Shown piece after piece: positions 9,810 to 17,620 of a DNA stretch of 64,000 nucleotides. A program made the translations under genes and the position numbers. The DNA lies in the NCBI GenBank assembly GCA_022574595.1, contig JACZRS010000005.1:1-64000 (forward strand), read 5' to 3'. Below the pieces are notes generated by a model. It worked only from the letters and a program-made list of their open reading frames with translations, had not been told where the DNA came from and did no database searches. The stretch's first letter is position 1. Each line of letters starts with the position of its first letter. The DNA comes from Planctomycetota bacterium (lineage in GTDB: Bacteria; Planctomycetota; Phycisphaerae; Phycisphaerales; SM1A02).

Positions 9810-9852
9810 TCTAGAGCATGGGCGCTTCAGTGAAATGGTCGTGTAGTACAAT

Positions 9853-9962
9853 GGGCCATTTACCCAACTGTTCCACTATCTTTAAGCTTTACGTTTAGCG
9901 ACGATAAAAGTACTGATTCGCGGAACACTGCAGGCACAAAGGCCCATTTATACAACTGGTCC
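9853..9962 (+). repeat. Pair of 22-bp direct repeats
   Basis: GGGCCATTTACCCAACTG at 9853-9870 (then TTCC) and GGCCCATTTATACAACTG at 9941-9958 (then GTCC) agree at about 18 of 22 positions, with starts 88 bp apart. They lie next to the integrase promoter, a usual place for arm-type integrase sites or replication iterons. Confidence 0.5.
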
Positions 9963-10119
9963 CGTAGGACGCCGTTGTGTAGAAGCCAATGTTTGCTATT
10001 CCTCGAATCGGCAGTTTATCTCTCGTCGATATCTTTGGATTGTGCTTGCGCTCTAAAAGAAACAATCACTATATAAAGATTGTGGTGATGCAGTTTCTAT
10101 CTTTGCATTTTGTATGCAA

Positions 10120-10308
10120 TCACGGAATCCGACGTGGCATTTTCGGCCTGTCTTCGCTGTGATTGCAGATGTAGTCTTCTAATTCATCAGAGCGAACAAA
10201 AACCATATCCTCTAGAGATACGAATCCGTTTAGTCCTCTCACTCCTTTTTCTATGCCTATCACTTCATCTCCGATGTTGATCTCACGACGGCTCTGGGCG
10301 CTCTTCAT
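10120..10308 (-). CDS. Small protein of 62 residues, unknown function
   Basis: ATG at 10308 with a near-perfect GGAGGTGA 7 nt upstream, which is why I accept this short ORF. The sequence is mixed and charged with a beta-rich middle (IGDEVIGIEKGVRGLNGFVSLEDMVFV) that could be a small SH3-like barrel, and a Pro/Arg-rich end. No family recognised. A TTCAGTGAAAT element followed by TTTTTATATG lies on its strand with the C of CAGT at 10369, that is 61 nt before the ATG. If transcription starts 39 nt after that C, as proposed for its neighbours, the leader would be about 22 nt and contain exactly the ribosome binding site. Confidence 0.65.
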   Translation of the reverse strand: MKSAQSRREINIGDEVIGIEKGVRGLNGFVSLEDMVFVRSDELEDYICNHSEDRPKMPRRIP

Positions 10309-10360
10309 TTTTTTTCACCTCCATGTTGTTGAGCCAATTTCGCAAATACATATAAAAAGC

Positions 10361-10371
10361 ATTTCACTGAA
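10361..10371 (-). promoter_or_regulatory. CAGTGAAAT element upstream of the 62-residue gene
   Basis: The minus strand reads TTCAGTGAAAT then GCTTTTTATATG. It has the same CAGTGAAA core as upstream of 14634 and 17621, here followed by a clear TATA-like stretch. Confidence 0.45.
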
Positions 10372-10387
10372 CTGAGTAAGTTTGGCG

Positions 10388-10398
10388 AATCAGTTGAA
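10388..10398 (+). promoter_or_regulatory. -39 CAGT promoter-like element upstream of the 10430 operon
   Basis: CGAATCAGTTGAAGTTATTTAAG; the AATCAGT starts at 10388, exactly 42 nt before the ATG, putting the C of CAGT at -39. There is no strong Shine-Dalgarno between it and the ATG. Confidence 0.55.
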
Positions 10399-10429
10399 GT
10401 TATTTAAGTAATGTCCTCGTGGAAATTAC

Positions 10430-11005
10430 ATGAATAAATCAGATGTGTTTGAGTGGATGAAAAACAGCCAAAGACGACAGTTACTTCTTAAGAAAATTAA
10501 GCAGCCAATGACGGTCTCGCAGCTAGCTAATCAAACAAAGCTGCAAAGAGAAGCCTGTACCTTTTTGCTTTGGCAACTATCCGTATATTGTTTGGTGAAA
10601 TGCCTCAACAAGGAAGCTCGTGCATGTCGCTTATATTGGCTCACTGATTCAGGTAAAGATTGCCAGCGGCGATTACTTAGAGAAGAGTGCCTTCCCGCAA
10701 TTGAATATAACTTCCCGAGAGTAGATTGGAAACTATATGGGTGGGTGTGCTACCGTCATCGTTCAACAGTACTAAAGACAATGGTCATGCCAATGCAGCC
10801 TGCTGAAATCAAAAGACGAGCATTAGCGCAGAATCCACTTCTGCGTATGAACGTCAACAACGTGCTAGATGTGCTGCGAGATTTTCTAAGCAATGGACTT
10901 GTTCGAGTACTTTCCTTTTCAAAACAAAAACGCAGAATCTATGAATTGACTGAAGTGGGAAAAGCATTTCAAGAGCTTCTAAATCGCGCAGAGGTGATGG
11001 CATGA
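10430..11005 (+). CDS. Tandem winged-helix DNA-binding protein
   Basis: 191 residues with two winged-helix-like units. The first (about 12-80) reads NSQRRQLLLKKIKQPMTVSQLANQTKL, then YCLVKCLNKEARACRLYWLTDSGK. The second (about 110-185) reads RSTVLKTMVMPMQPAEIKRRALAQN, then VLRDFLSNGLVRVLSFSKQKRRIYELTEVGK. Both end in the YxLTxxG wing typical of such folds. Linker cysteines are present but not in a metal pattern. It starts an operon with two DNA methyltransferases 47 nt downstream, so control of methylase expression is a reasonable inference. ATG chosen; there is no obvious ribosome binding site, and the upstream CAGT element suggests a leaderless message. Confidence 0.75.
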   Translation: MNKSDVFEWMKNSQRRQLLLKKIKQPMTVSQLANQTKLQREACTFLLWQLSVYCLVKCLNKEARACRLYWLTDSGKDCQRRLLREECLPAIEYNFPRVDWKLYGWVCYRHRSTVLKTMVMPMQPAEIKRRALAQNPLLRMNVNNVLDVLRDFLSNGLVRVLSFSKQKRRIYELTEVGKAFQELLNRAEVMA

Positions 11006-11052
11006 GCTCATTCAACATAGCCACGAAAAGGGGAGGAACTTGTTGAGAAAAG

Positions 11053-12126
11053 ATGTTGGCAATAAACAAAATACACCGCATCAATGCCCTGGAAGGGCTG
11101 AAACAACTACCTGATGAATCCATCGACTGCGTGATGACCTCTCCTCCCTACTGGTCGATGCGAGATTACGGCATTAAGCCAACAAAATGGAGCGATGGCT
11201 CGAAGTCAGTTCTTGGCCTAGAGCATGAGATCCGAGACTACGTCAATCATCTGCTTAGTATCTTTGAGCAAGTTAAGCGCGTGCTCAAGAAATCAGGAAC
11301 AGTATGGGTAAACCTCGGCGACGTTTATGCAGGCAGTTGGGGCAACTATGCGCCCAACGGCGTTGTATCAAATCGACGGGCAACAGGCAAACACAAGAAG
11401 TGGCTGAGGCAAGGTATAGTCAATCCTCAATTCAGACCGCCATCATCTCGAAAGCAATTGGTAAGGAATAAATCTTTAAGTCTGATTCCCGAACAGTTCG
11501 TTTTAGGAATGGCTCAGCAAGGCTGGATTCTGCGCAACCGCATAGTTTGGCACAAACCCAATCACATGCCTTCAAGCGTTAAAGACAGATTCACTAATTC
11601 ATGGGAGCACTTGTTCTTATTCTCTAAATCCAAGAAGTACTACTTTGATCTCGATTCTGTAAGGGAGCCTCATCTGAGTTTGAAGAAAAATATGATCAAT
11701 CTGACCAGTTCTCCCAAGATTAGAGTGAGTCATCATCCAACTGGTAAACGCCTTCCACCCAAGCCTGGAGATCCACAAGCTTTCCATCCTAAAGGTAAAA
11801 ACCCAGGCGATTGCTGGGACATATCAACAAGATCTTTTAAGAGTGTAATGAAGGGTAAGGGCAATGGGCAGGGGGATGGGAATGAAACGGGGGATGCGCA
11901 CTTTGCTGTCTATCCCGAACAGCTGTGTGAGCGACCGATCAAAGCAGGTTGTCCGCGAGGAGGCATAATCCTCGATCCGTTCATGGGTTCAGGAACTACA
12001 GCGGTCGTGGCCAAGAAGCTTGGCAGGAGTTTCATTGGCCTTGAGCTCAATCCAGAGTACGTGAAAATGGCAAGACAAAGACTCAGGCACCGGGCACCGT
12101 CGAGAGGTCAAAGTGCCGCAGCCTGA
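11053..12126 (+). CDS. DNA methyltransferase, beta class, probably N4-cytosine
   Basis: 357 residues. Catalytic motif IV TSPPYWSMRDYG at residues 29-40 comes before the AdoMet motif DPFMGSGTT at about 308-316, the beta-class order. S/T-SPPY is the form most often seen in N4-cytosine enzymes. Between them lies the target-recognition region (about 90-260) with QFRPPSSRKQLVRNKSLSLIPEQF and VWHKPNHMPSSVKDRFTNSWEHLFLFSKSKKYYFD, standard for this family. It is second in the operon begun at 10430, and the next methyltransferase overlaps its end by 14 nt. I see no restriction endonuclease beside it; a solitary methylase or protection of a mobile element are the simplest roles. Confidence 0.92.
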   Translation: MLAINKIHRINALEGLKQLPDESIDCVMTSPPYWSMRDYGIKPTKWSDGSKSVLGLEHEIRDYVNHLLSIFEQVKRVLKKSGTVWVNLGDVYAGSWGNYAPNGVVSNRRATGKHKKWLRQGIVNPQFRPPSSRKQLVRNKSLSLIPEQFVLGMAQQGWILRNRIVWHKPNHMPSSVKDRFTNSWEHLFLFSKSKKYYFDLDSVREPHLSLKKNMINLTSSPKIRVSHHPTGKRLPPKPGDPQAFHPKGKNPGDCWDISTRSFKSVMKGKGNGQGDGNETGDAHFAVYPEQLCERPIKAGCPRGGIILDPFMGSGTTAVVAKKLGRSFIGLELNPEYVKMARQRLRHRAPSRGQSAAA

Positions 12127-13684
12127 GTACGAAGATGCTCGCGTCCGCCTCTACTGCGGCGATTGTATTGAAGTGATGCGTACGATGCCCAAGTACAGCG
12201 TCGATACGGTCATTACCGATCCGCCATACGGCTTGGAGTTCATGGGTAAGGAGTGGGACCGGCTCACGTGGAACGATGCGACAATCCATCGGGGCAAAGA
12301 ACGGCAGCATGGTGCGAACAAGACAAGTAACTATAATGGAATGCGGAACTGTCAAGGCATCAACAGAATTATGAGAGGCAGCAATGCGCAGGAATGGCAC
12401 CAGGGTTGGGCCACAGCCGCGTTCCGTGTCGCCAAGCCTGGCGCGATGCTACTCGCCTTCGGCGGCACCCGCACATTTCACCGTATGACTTGTGCCCTTG
12501 AGAACTCAGGCTGGGAGATTCGTGATTGCCTGATGTGGCTGTACGGATCTGGATTCCCGAAGTCGCTGAACATCAGCAAGGCGATTGATAGAACAGCGGG
12601 AGTTGAGCGGCCGCGGTACAGCAAACATCAGGGAAGTGGTTACGCGAAAGCGAACATCTTACAGGGCGCGCATTGCCGCAATACACCGGGATGGAATCTC
12701 TACAACAATGAACCTGTCACCGATGCTGCAAAACTCTGGCACGGTTACGGCACTGCGTTGAAGCCTGCATGGGAGCCGATCATCGTGGCGATGAAGCCAC
12801 TGGAAGGCACGTTCGTACAGAATGCCATTAAGTATGAGGTCGCGGGTTTGAATATCGACGGAGCCAGGGTGCCGATCTCGAACAACGAACCTGACAGTGG
12901 CGCGATGTATTACGCCAAGCGTGGCATGCCGATGCCCGAGAACAGACTGAGCTACTTTGGTGGCAAAAATGGGAAGGTGAAATGCATACCAATTGATGGT
13001 GGACGCTGGCCGGCAAATGTCATAGTTTCACATCACGAAGATTGTAAACCGGATGGCAGAAAGTGCGTAAAGAGTAATGGCCACTATCCAGGAAAACGTG
13101 GTAGAGGCGGCCTCAGTACATCTGGCCACAAAGGTCAGTCTGAGCTTGCTGAACATATGACTTGTTGGAAGAACGTTGAGAAATGGGACTGTCATCCTGA
13201 CTGCCCAGTACGATTGTTGGATAAGCAGGCTGGTCCACTATCTAAATCAGGCGATCCCAGGCGAAAGGATGGAGTCTTGAATTCTGGAGGCATGTTTGGG
13301 GCTGGCAAAGCAAAGCGTATTGTGCAAGTCTTTGGAGACATCGGTGGCGCATCCCGATTCTTCTACTGCACCAAGGCCAGTAAGAGGGAGCGTAACGCAG
13401 GATTGCCTACAGGCATGGTAAACGATCACCCAACTGTCAAGCCTCTAAGGCTGATGGAATACCTTTGCAAGCTGACGGGTACGCCAACGGGCGGACTGAT
13501 CCTTGATCCGTTCGCTGGCTCCGGAACGACTTTGCTTGCGGCCCGTAATGTGGGGCGCGAATGCATCGGCATAGAGAAGAATCCCGATTATGTCACACTC
13601 GCTCAAGAGAGACTGAAAGGAGGACGATACGCGAAGCCCTGTAGCAAACACTGTACCCAGTTCTGTATTAAGCACTCGAAATGA
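12113..13684 (+). CDS. Second DNA methyltransferase, phage-type, with Cys/His insertion
   Basis: 523 residues from GTG 12113 (GAGAGGT just upstream), overlapping the previous gene. Catalytic DPPY is at 36-39 and the AdoMet motif DPFAGSGTT at about 465-473, beta-class order. The middle carries the phrases GSGFPKSLNISKAID, GTALKPAWEPIIVAMKPLEGT and AGLNIDGARVP that I associate with phage and prophage methylases; DPPY allows N6-adenine or N4-cytosine. An insertion (about 305-370) has several Cys and His residues (HHEDC, DGRKC, CHPDCPVRLLD) and may bind zinc; more Cys/His lie at the end (CSKHCTQFC). The gene is visibly more GC-rich than its neighbours, hinting at a different source. Confidence 0.9.
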   Translation: MPQPEYEDARVRLYCGDCIEVMRTMPKYSVDTVITDPPYGLEFMGKEWDRLTWNDATIHRGKERQHGANKTSNYNGMRNCQGINRIMRGSNAQEWHQGWATAAFRVAKPGAMLLAFGGTRTFHRMTCALENSGWEIRDCLMWLYGSGFPKSLNISKAIDRTAGVERPRYSKHQGSGYAKANILQGAHCRNTPGWNLYNNEPVTDAAKLWHGYGTALKPAWEPIIVAMKPLEGTFVQNAIKYEVAGLNIDGARVPISNNEPDSGAMYYAKRGMPMPENRLSYFGGKNGKVKCIPIDGGRWPANVIVSHHEDCKPDGRKCVKSNGHYPGKRGRGGLSTSGHKGQSELAEHMTCWKNVEKWDCHPDCPVRLLDKQAGPLSKSGDPRRKDGVLNSGGMFGAGKAKRIVQVFGDIGGASRFFYCTKASKRERNAGLPTGMVNDHPTVKPLRLMEYLCKLTGTPTGGLILDPFAGSGTTLLAARNVGRECIGIEKNPDYVTLAQERLKGGRYAKPCSKHCTQFCIKHSK

Positions 13685-13687
13685 CCT

Positions 13688-14131
13688 ATGGCAGAGAAAG
13701 CTGTTATAGATAATATTTCTGATGGGCTAAAACCTAAGAAGGAATTCAAATTCGCTAAATCGCTGGAAGCTAAAGCAAGAGAGATTGCTCAGCACTACCC
13801 AGAGGATTTGGAGAACCCATCTCCCGCTTTTAATATTCAACGTGAAATTTCTCTTACTCTCGAAGGGATTCACCGATGGCAGAATTTGCAGGATGATCTT
13901 CATCACAGACTGGTTAAGTCGGAGTGTTATGTCGAAACAGAGCGAATGCAAATGGAACAGCGCATGCCTAGTTACTCACACTATAGATTTGCGGAGAGAC
14001 ATAAGTTCCAAAGGCAGCTGTCAAGGCTTGGAGAAGAAAAAAGAAAGCTGGATGTTGATCATGAAGAACGAATGCAAACAATGCATCAGCGATTGCTATT
14101 GTTACTCAACAAACATGCACACATATCTTGA
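13688..14131 (+). CDS. Coiled-coil protein, unknown function
   Basis: 147 residues; ATG 3 nt after the methyltransferase stop with no separate ribosome binding site, so probably translationally coupled. Mostly helical and charged; residues about 60-140 (HRWQNLQDDLHHRLVKSE, then FQRQLSRLGEEKRKLDVDHEERMQTMHQRLLLLL) look like two heptad-rich helices. No catalytic motif seen and no family recognised. Fourth gene of the winged-helix/methyltransferase operon; it might be a structural partner of the methylases. Confidence 0.65.
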   Translation: MAEKAVIDNISDGLKPKKEFKFAKSLEAKAREIAQHYPEDLENPSPAFNIQREISLTLEGIHRWQNLQDDLHHRLVKSECYVETERMQMEQRMPSYSHYRFAERHKFQRQLSRLGEEKRKLDVDHEERMQTMHQRLLLLLNKHAHIS

Positions 14132-14156
14132 TATTATTAGTCAAGGGATCCGCTTC

Positions 14157-14504
14157 TCAGACAACATCCACTATCACGATCTTGCCATCAATATAGCTAT
14201 AGCAAGCGGCAAGACCAAATGGCATCTCAAGTTCCCATAGATCGGTAATACCGTTATCGTTCCTGATTAGAGGAGGTATCTTAGCAGTAGGTACTTGCTT
14301 GCCCTCTAAATGATGGTCTTGAAGAAAGCTTTGCATCTGACAGAAGATATCCTTAACAGTTTCATTGTCCTCGTTGCCATTCAATCTACTGCGAAGCTGT
14401 TTTCCTGCACTCAGCATGACGCTATCTGCGACGACAATTTGCGTCTTATTAGCAGCCGATTGACACTGCTCTTTCTCAAGGCAGGTCTGTTTACATATCC
14501 TCAT
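14157..14504 (-). CDS. Small protein, RelE-like C-terminal pattern (weak)
   Basis: 115 residues from ATG 14504; the frame extends to a TTG at 14546, but the only good Shine-Dalgarno (GGAGGTG near 14523) lies inside that extension, 16 nt before the ATG. The N-terminal third is Cys/Gln-rich (CKQTCLEKEQC). The C-terminal part, VPTAKIPPLIRNDNGITDLW then ELEMPFGLAACYSYIDGKIVIVDVV, has the strand pattern of RelE/HigB-type toxins (LWEL...CYSYIDGKIVIVDV), but the basic catalytic residues are not obvious and no antitoxin is adjacent. A TATA-like CTATATAAG lies on its strand near 14562. Treat the toxin idea as low confidence. Confidence 0.5.
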   Translation of the reverse strand: MRICKQTCLEKEQCQSAANKTQIVVADSVMLSAGKQLRSRLNGNEDNETVKDIFCQMQSFLQDHHLEGKQVPTAKIPPLIRNDNGITDLWELEMPFGLAACYSYIDGKIVIVDVV

Positions 14505-14591
14505 TGAATTAATACTGCAACACCTCCGAGTCAATAACTCTGACAACGCTTATATAGTTATCGCCTCTTACGCAGTGCTTGAAACAGGCCG

Positions 14592-14602
14592 AATCAGTGA
14601 AA
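14592..14602 (+). promoter_or_regulatory. -39 CAGT promoter-like element upstream of the DUF2958 gene
   Basis: CGAATCAGTGAAACC with AATCAGT starting 42 nt before ATG 14634 (C of CAGT at -39), followed by TATTTGAAG. No Shine-Dalgarno before the ATG. Confidence 0.55.
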
Positions 14603-14633
14603 CCTATTTGAAGCTCATGTACTCCTTGATTGC

Positions 14634-14972
14634 ATGTGGAACGAACCAACTGAAGAAAGATTGATGCAATTGCCTAAACTGTATGCGACTGAAGAGACTA
14701 CTTGGCAAGATAAGATCATTCATGAGCATTTTTTCATCTTTGATTGTGATTGGTACATGGCAGAATACTCTCCGCAAGAAAGGAACTTCTTCGGATATGC
14801 AATTTTAAATGGCGATCTTAATAATTCAGAGTGGGGTTATATCAACTTTGATGAGCTAAGAGACATAAGAGTAAATGGTATTGAAATTGATAGGGACTTG
14901 TATTGGCGGGTTCGCCGAGCAGGAGAGGTGGAGAAGATTGTGGAAGCGTATCAATGGCCAGAATCATCGTAA
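14634..14972 (+). CDS. DUF2958 family protein
   Basis: 112 residues, full length for the family. The opening MWNEPTEERLMQLPKLYATE and the core FFIFDCDWYMAEYSPQERNFFGYAILNGDLNNSEWGYINFDEL are the recognisable DUF2958 signature. The family is small, cytoplasmic, of unknown function, and usually met in plasmids, conjugative elements and phages. This supports the mobile nature of the region. Monocistronic, with the CAGT element at -39 and no ribosome binding site. Confidence 0.85.
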   Translation: MWNEPTEERLMQLPKLYATEETTWQDKIIHEHFFIFDCDWYMAEYSPQERNFFGYAILNGDLNNSEWGYINFDELRDIRVNGIEIDRDLYWRVRRAGEVEKIVEAYQWPESS

Positions 14973-15171
14973 CGGCCAGAATTTAGTGTTTGTGAGATCA
15001 CCTCACATGATACAACCTTTGCCACTCAAACCAGTCTATAAGGCCAAGCTCTTTGTCCCAGCGTCAGTCACTATGAAGTCACTTGGTAACCAGATTTCAA
15101 AACTACTTGGACTGGCTCTCGGCGTCTTCACGGCCAATGAATGCACAGGAGCTTGAGATGCTTTTGAAACA

Positions 15172-15684
15172 TCAAACGGTCAATAGACCCAGTCTCTCGC
15201 GCCAGTCATCCAGTTGGTCGATGGAGCACAGGCTGGGCATCTCATCACCCCCATAGAGCAACCATGGCTTCTTAGCCATGAAATCAGCGCCCAGCATGAT
15301 AGCAGGCCGCTCTTCAACTCCTTCCGGATCAGCTGGAACTGGCCACTGCATAATCTTCGCATCGTGAACGAGACAGTTTAACTCGAACACATATCGTGGA
15401 ACCCCTTTCAATAACATCTTAATCTTCACAATCTCGTCGCCCGGTCGCTTCACAACATCTTTTGTGGAAGAGTAACCAAGGTGGCTACAATACCAATTAC
15501 CAGACCCACCAGGCACTGCAAATGAATCAGGCACCATGGTGAGAGGACAGCTCATATTGACGTAGCCCCACAACTGCAGATCTTTGGTACTTAGTACTAG
15601 GTTGTCTGGTGCTAGCACCTCCAACGCGAGTGCGTACATCGTTCCTCCTGAAGATATCGGTACTGCCTGCAAATCGAGCTGCAT
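15172..15684 (-). CDS. Unknown protein, third gene of the 17276-15172 operon
   Basis: 170 residues, ATG at 15684 with GGGAGG upstream. No recognised family. Predicted beta-rich, with VPISSGGTMYALALEVLAP near the start and AIMLGADFMAKKPWLLYGG near the end. The LGADF phrase resembles the C-terminal part of retropepsin-like folds, but there is no DTG/DSG catalytic triplet, so protease activity is not supported. It follows the 15703 gene by 18 nt and is presumably made with it and the 16611 gene. Confidence 0.6.
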   Translation of the reverse strand: MQLDLQAVPISSGGTMYALALEVLAPDNLVLSTKDLQLWGYVNMSCPLTMVPDSFAVPGGSGNWYCSHLGYSSTKDVVKRPGDEIVKIKMLLKGVPRYVFELNCLVHDAKIMQWPVPADPEGVEERPAIMLGADFMAKKPWLLYGGDEMPSLCSIDQLDDWRERLGLLTV

Positions 15685-15702
15685 AGTCCCGCGCCTCCCA
15701 CG

Positions 15703-16614
15703 CTAGCGATTGCCTTGTAGGCCTCTTCGCGCGACTTCCAACATCGAAATCGCCACTCTTTGCTCGCTCATTGACGTCTTCGCCCGTGCCGCATCCGGTC
15801 CTTTGTATCGAAACGGTTCGTAGTATTCATTGTTGCACTCTGCGATTACTTCAAGCGCAGTAGTAAGCCACCCCGCTGGCTGTTCTTCTCCGCTAAGCGC
15901 GTCAGGATACGCTGACCGCAACATTTCCGCCAGTTCATCATCAGCAGCAATCTGGTAGTCGTCGCTTGATCGAACCGATGCTAGGTCTTCCCGCATTCGG
16001 GAGTATGCCAAGATTAAGCGTGTAACCTCACTCTCTTTCGACGTAGCTTCATAAACGGCTCTCTCTAGCGGTCCATGAAGATTTGGTCCTTGGACAATTG
16101 CAACTGTCGTGTCCGACACCGCAAAGTCCAGCCAAGGCATCCCGTGCGTCGTAACGTACACATCCACTCTTGGCAACGCAACCAACGCCGGAATCAATTT
16201 CCTGATGGCTTGAATTTGGCTTCGTTTCACAAAGTGCCCAGTAACGAGTACGAAACGCATACCGGCACAGCACCGATTCTCCAGAGTCGAAAGAAAATCT
16301 ACGCCCCCATATATCCGTGTATCGAGTACGCCGTCTACAACGATCATCAATCGTTCTGTCTGTCGTACCTGTTGTTCGATCTTCTGTGCTACCTTTTCGT
16401 AAGTACCTTCCCCCCGACCTGCCGGTCTCTTTTGTAGGAGATCAAAGTGAACTGAGCCTGTGGCCCGCTTTCTAATCAAGCTATCAAACTTTAAATATAT
16501 TGCCTTCGACTCAGATGGTTCGATCTCAATCTTTTCTTCAGCCGAGCTGCTCGGAGGCTTACTCCCATTCCATTCATGCTGCGAGTTACGGGATTGGCTG
16601 TCTGATTGGCTCAC
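15703..16614 (-). CDS. Unknown protein with possible degenerate PLD-like domain
   Basis: 303 residues from GTG 16614 (GGAG upstream; the GTGA overlaps the previous stop). Residues 1-35 are polar and likely disordered. Residues about 75-190 alternate strands and helices (ERLMIVVDGVLDTRIY, then MRFVLVTGHF, then VDVYVTTHGMPWL, then VSDTTVAIVQGPNLHGPLE). The stretch H157...D168...G176-P-N178...E184 resembles the H-x-K-x4-D-x6-G-S-x-N motif of phospholipase D-type nucleases, but the lysine is missing and the spacing is off, so if related it may be inactive. The rest is helical. Middle gene of a three-gene operon that is divergent from a HerA-like ATPase. Confidence 0.6.
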   Translation of the reverse strand: MSQSDSQSRNSQHEWNGSKPPSSSAEEKIEIEPSESKAIYLKFDSLIRKRATGSVHFDLLQKRPAGRGEGTYEKVAQKIEQQVRQTERLMIVVDGVLDTRIYGGVDFLSTLENRCCAGMRFVLVTGHFVKRSQIQAIRKLIPALVALPRVDVYVTTHGMPWLDFAVSDTTVAIVQGPNLHGPLERAVYEATSKESEVTRLILAYSRMREDLASVRSSDDYQIAADDELAEMLRSAYPDALSGEEQPAGWLTTALEVIAECNNEYYEPFRYKGPDAARAKTSMSEQRVAISMLEVARRGLQGNR

Positions 16615-17276
16615 TTCTTTTTCTCCACAGATCGTACAACAGACATCAATGTCTTTGCGACTTTTTCTATATGTGCGTCCAACTCAGCGAGCTGGAGATG
16701 GCGGCGAAAATCAGAAATATGAAGGTGGATCTTTCCTGCTGGTTCGAGTCGTAAGGGGGCGATCCTTAACCTTGTATCTCTATTATTATCACGAAGTTCA
16801 CCCAAACCCAAGCTGTAGCCAACCGAAGATGGTTTCTTTTTAAGCCCGCAGAGCTTCTGGAGCTTATCCAGATCGCATAGAGCACCTAGTTTGACAGCCA
16901 CATCAAAATCCTGTGGAGCGTCGGCATCAATCTGCAGATCTGCTTCAATCGCAAACGTCTCTCCCTGTATGTCCCACCTGAATATAGTGCAAAGCTTTTT
17001 CAAGAAATCAAGCAATAGGTTTTTCGCCTCACTAATGGCAACTTGTCGCAGCTTCAAGTCAACGGCACCTGCTTCATAAACTACAAGACGTCCACCTGAA
17101 AATCCGAAAATGACAGCTTCGACACGCTCTGCTACGTCGATCCCACTTCCGACATATGAAGAAATGGAGGAGCACAGATCACTTCTATTAGTTGATACAG
17201 TAACTAAAGGCAGTCTATGATTCTCAAACTCAACTACCAGGTCGGTCAGGCGAGGTACCGGCTGTCGTTTGCCCAT
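16611..17276 (-). CDS. Unknown protein, first gene of the operon divergent from HerA
   Basis: 221 residues, ATG at 17276 with AAGGAT about 9 nt upstream. No family recognised. Starts with a strand-rich region (VVEFENHRLPLVTV, then RVEAVIFGFSGGRLVVYEAG); a central part alternates helix and strand, and it ends in a basic helix with EKKK. No catalytic motif, signal peptide or membrane segment seen. Overlaps the next gene by 4 nt (GTGA). The CAGT element of the region is exactly 39 nt upstream, here as CAGTCGCGAAGACGATAAAAG. Confidence 0.6.
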   Translation of the reverse strand: MGKRQPVPRLTDLVVEFENHRLPLVTVSTNRSDLCSSISSYVGSGIDVAERVEAVIFGFSGGRLVVYEAGAVDLKLRQVAISEAKNLLLDFLKKLCTIFRWDIQGETFAIEADLQIDADAPQDFDVAVKLGALCDLDKLQKLCGLKKKPSSVGYSLGLGELRDNNRDTRLRIAPLRLEPAGKIHLHISDFRRHLQLAELDAHIEKVAKTLMSVVRSVEKKK

Positions 17277-17620
17277 AAGCGAGATCCTTACATACTTTTA
17301 TCGTCTTCGCGACTGTCCGAACTCTAGTTCCTTGGCATAAGGCACTCTTAGCAAGTGTATCAAATGCAGCCGTGGTTACCTCACCTCATCAAAACTCTTC
17401 CACTCGAACCAATCCCTGAGCACAATCTCCCCTGCCCCATCATCAATATCTCGAACGTCACCATAGCACCCAGGCTCCTCGATGGCGAGTATAAGCTGAC
17501 GGTAACTCTCATAGAGCAAGAGAGTTAGAAAAGATCGTTGAGGCATACGGGGATAGTGACTAAGCCAATTGATACCCGAATCAGTGAAATCCCTAAAGAT
17601 ATGTTGTCATTTTGCAAAGT
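17277..17620. promoter_or_regulatory. Divergent promoter region between the unknown operon and HerA
   Basis: 344 bp, no ORF. Minus strand: CAGT with its C at 17315, then GACGATAAAAGTA (17305-17293), serving the 17276 operon. Plus strand: CGAATCAGTGAAATCCC at 17577-17593, serving 17621. The same kind of element at the same distance on both sides suggests shared control. Confidence 0.5.
17579..17589 (+). promoter_or_regulatory. -39 CAGT promoter-like element upstream of HerA
   Basis: AATCAGTGAAA starting 42 nt before ATG 17621 (C of CAGT at -39), followed by TCCCTAAAGATATG. There is no ribosome binding site before the ATG. Confidence 0.55.

Larger units (their letters stand above)
9765..10119. 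other. Non-coding region with motifs, candidate RNA or att/origin site
   Basis: 355 bp with no supportable ORF. It contains the integrase promoter element, a plus-strand TTCAGTGAAAT at 9826-9836 with no gene after it, a 22-bp imperfect direct repeat (9853-9874 and 9941-9962), GACGATAAAAGTA at 9900-9912 (also found upstream of 17276 on the other strand), and a small hairpin ACAATC...GATTGT around CTATATAAA near 10065. The density of sites next to the integrase suggests an attachment site, origin or small RNA, but none is proven. Confidence 0.4.

Noticed and set aside
14505-14546. TTG 14546 start for the gene ending at 14157
   Set aside because: It has no ribosome binding site of its own, while a strong one lies downstream of it before ATG 14504.
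15172-15684. Retropepsin-like protease
   Set aside because: Only an LGADF-like phrase fits; the catalytic DTG/DSG is absent.
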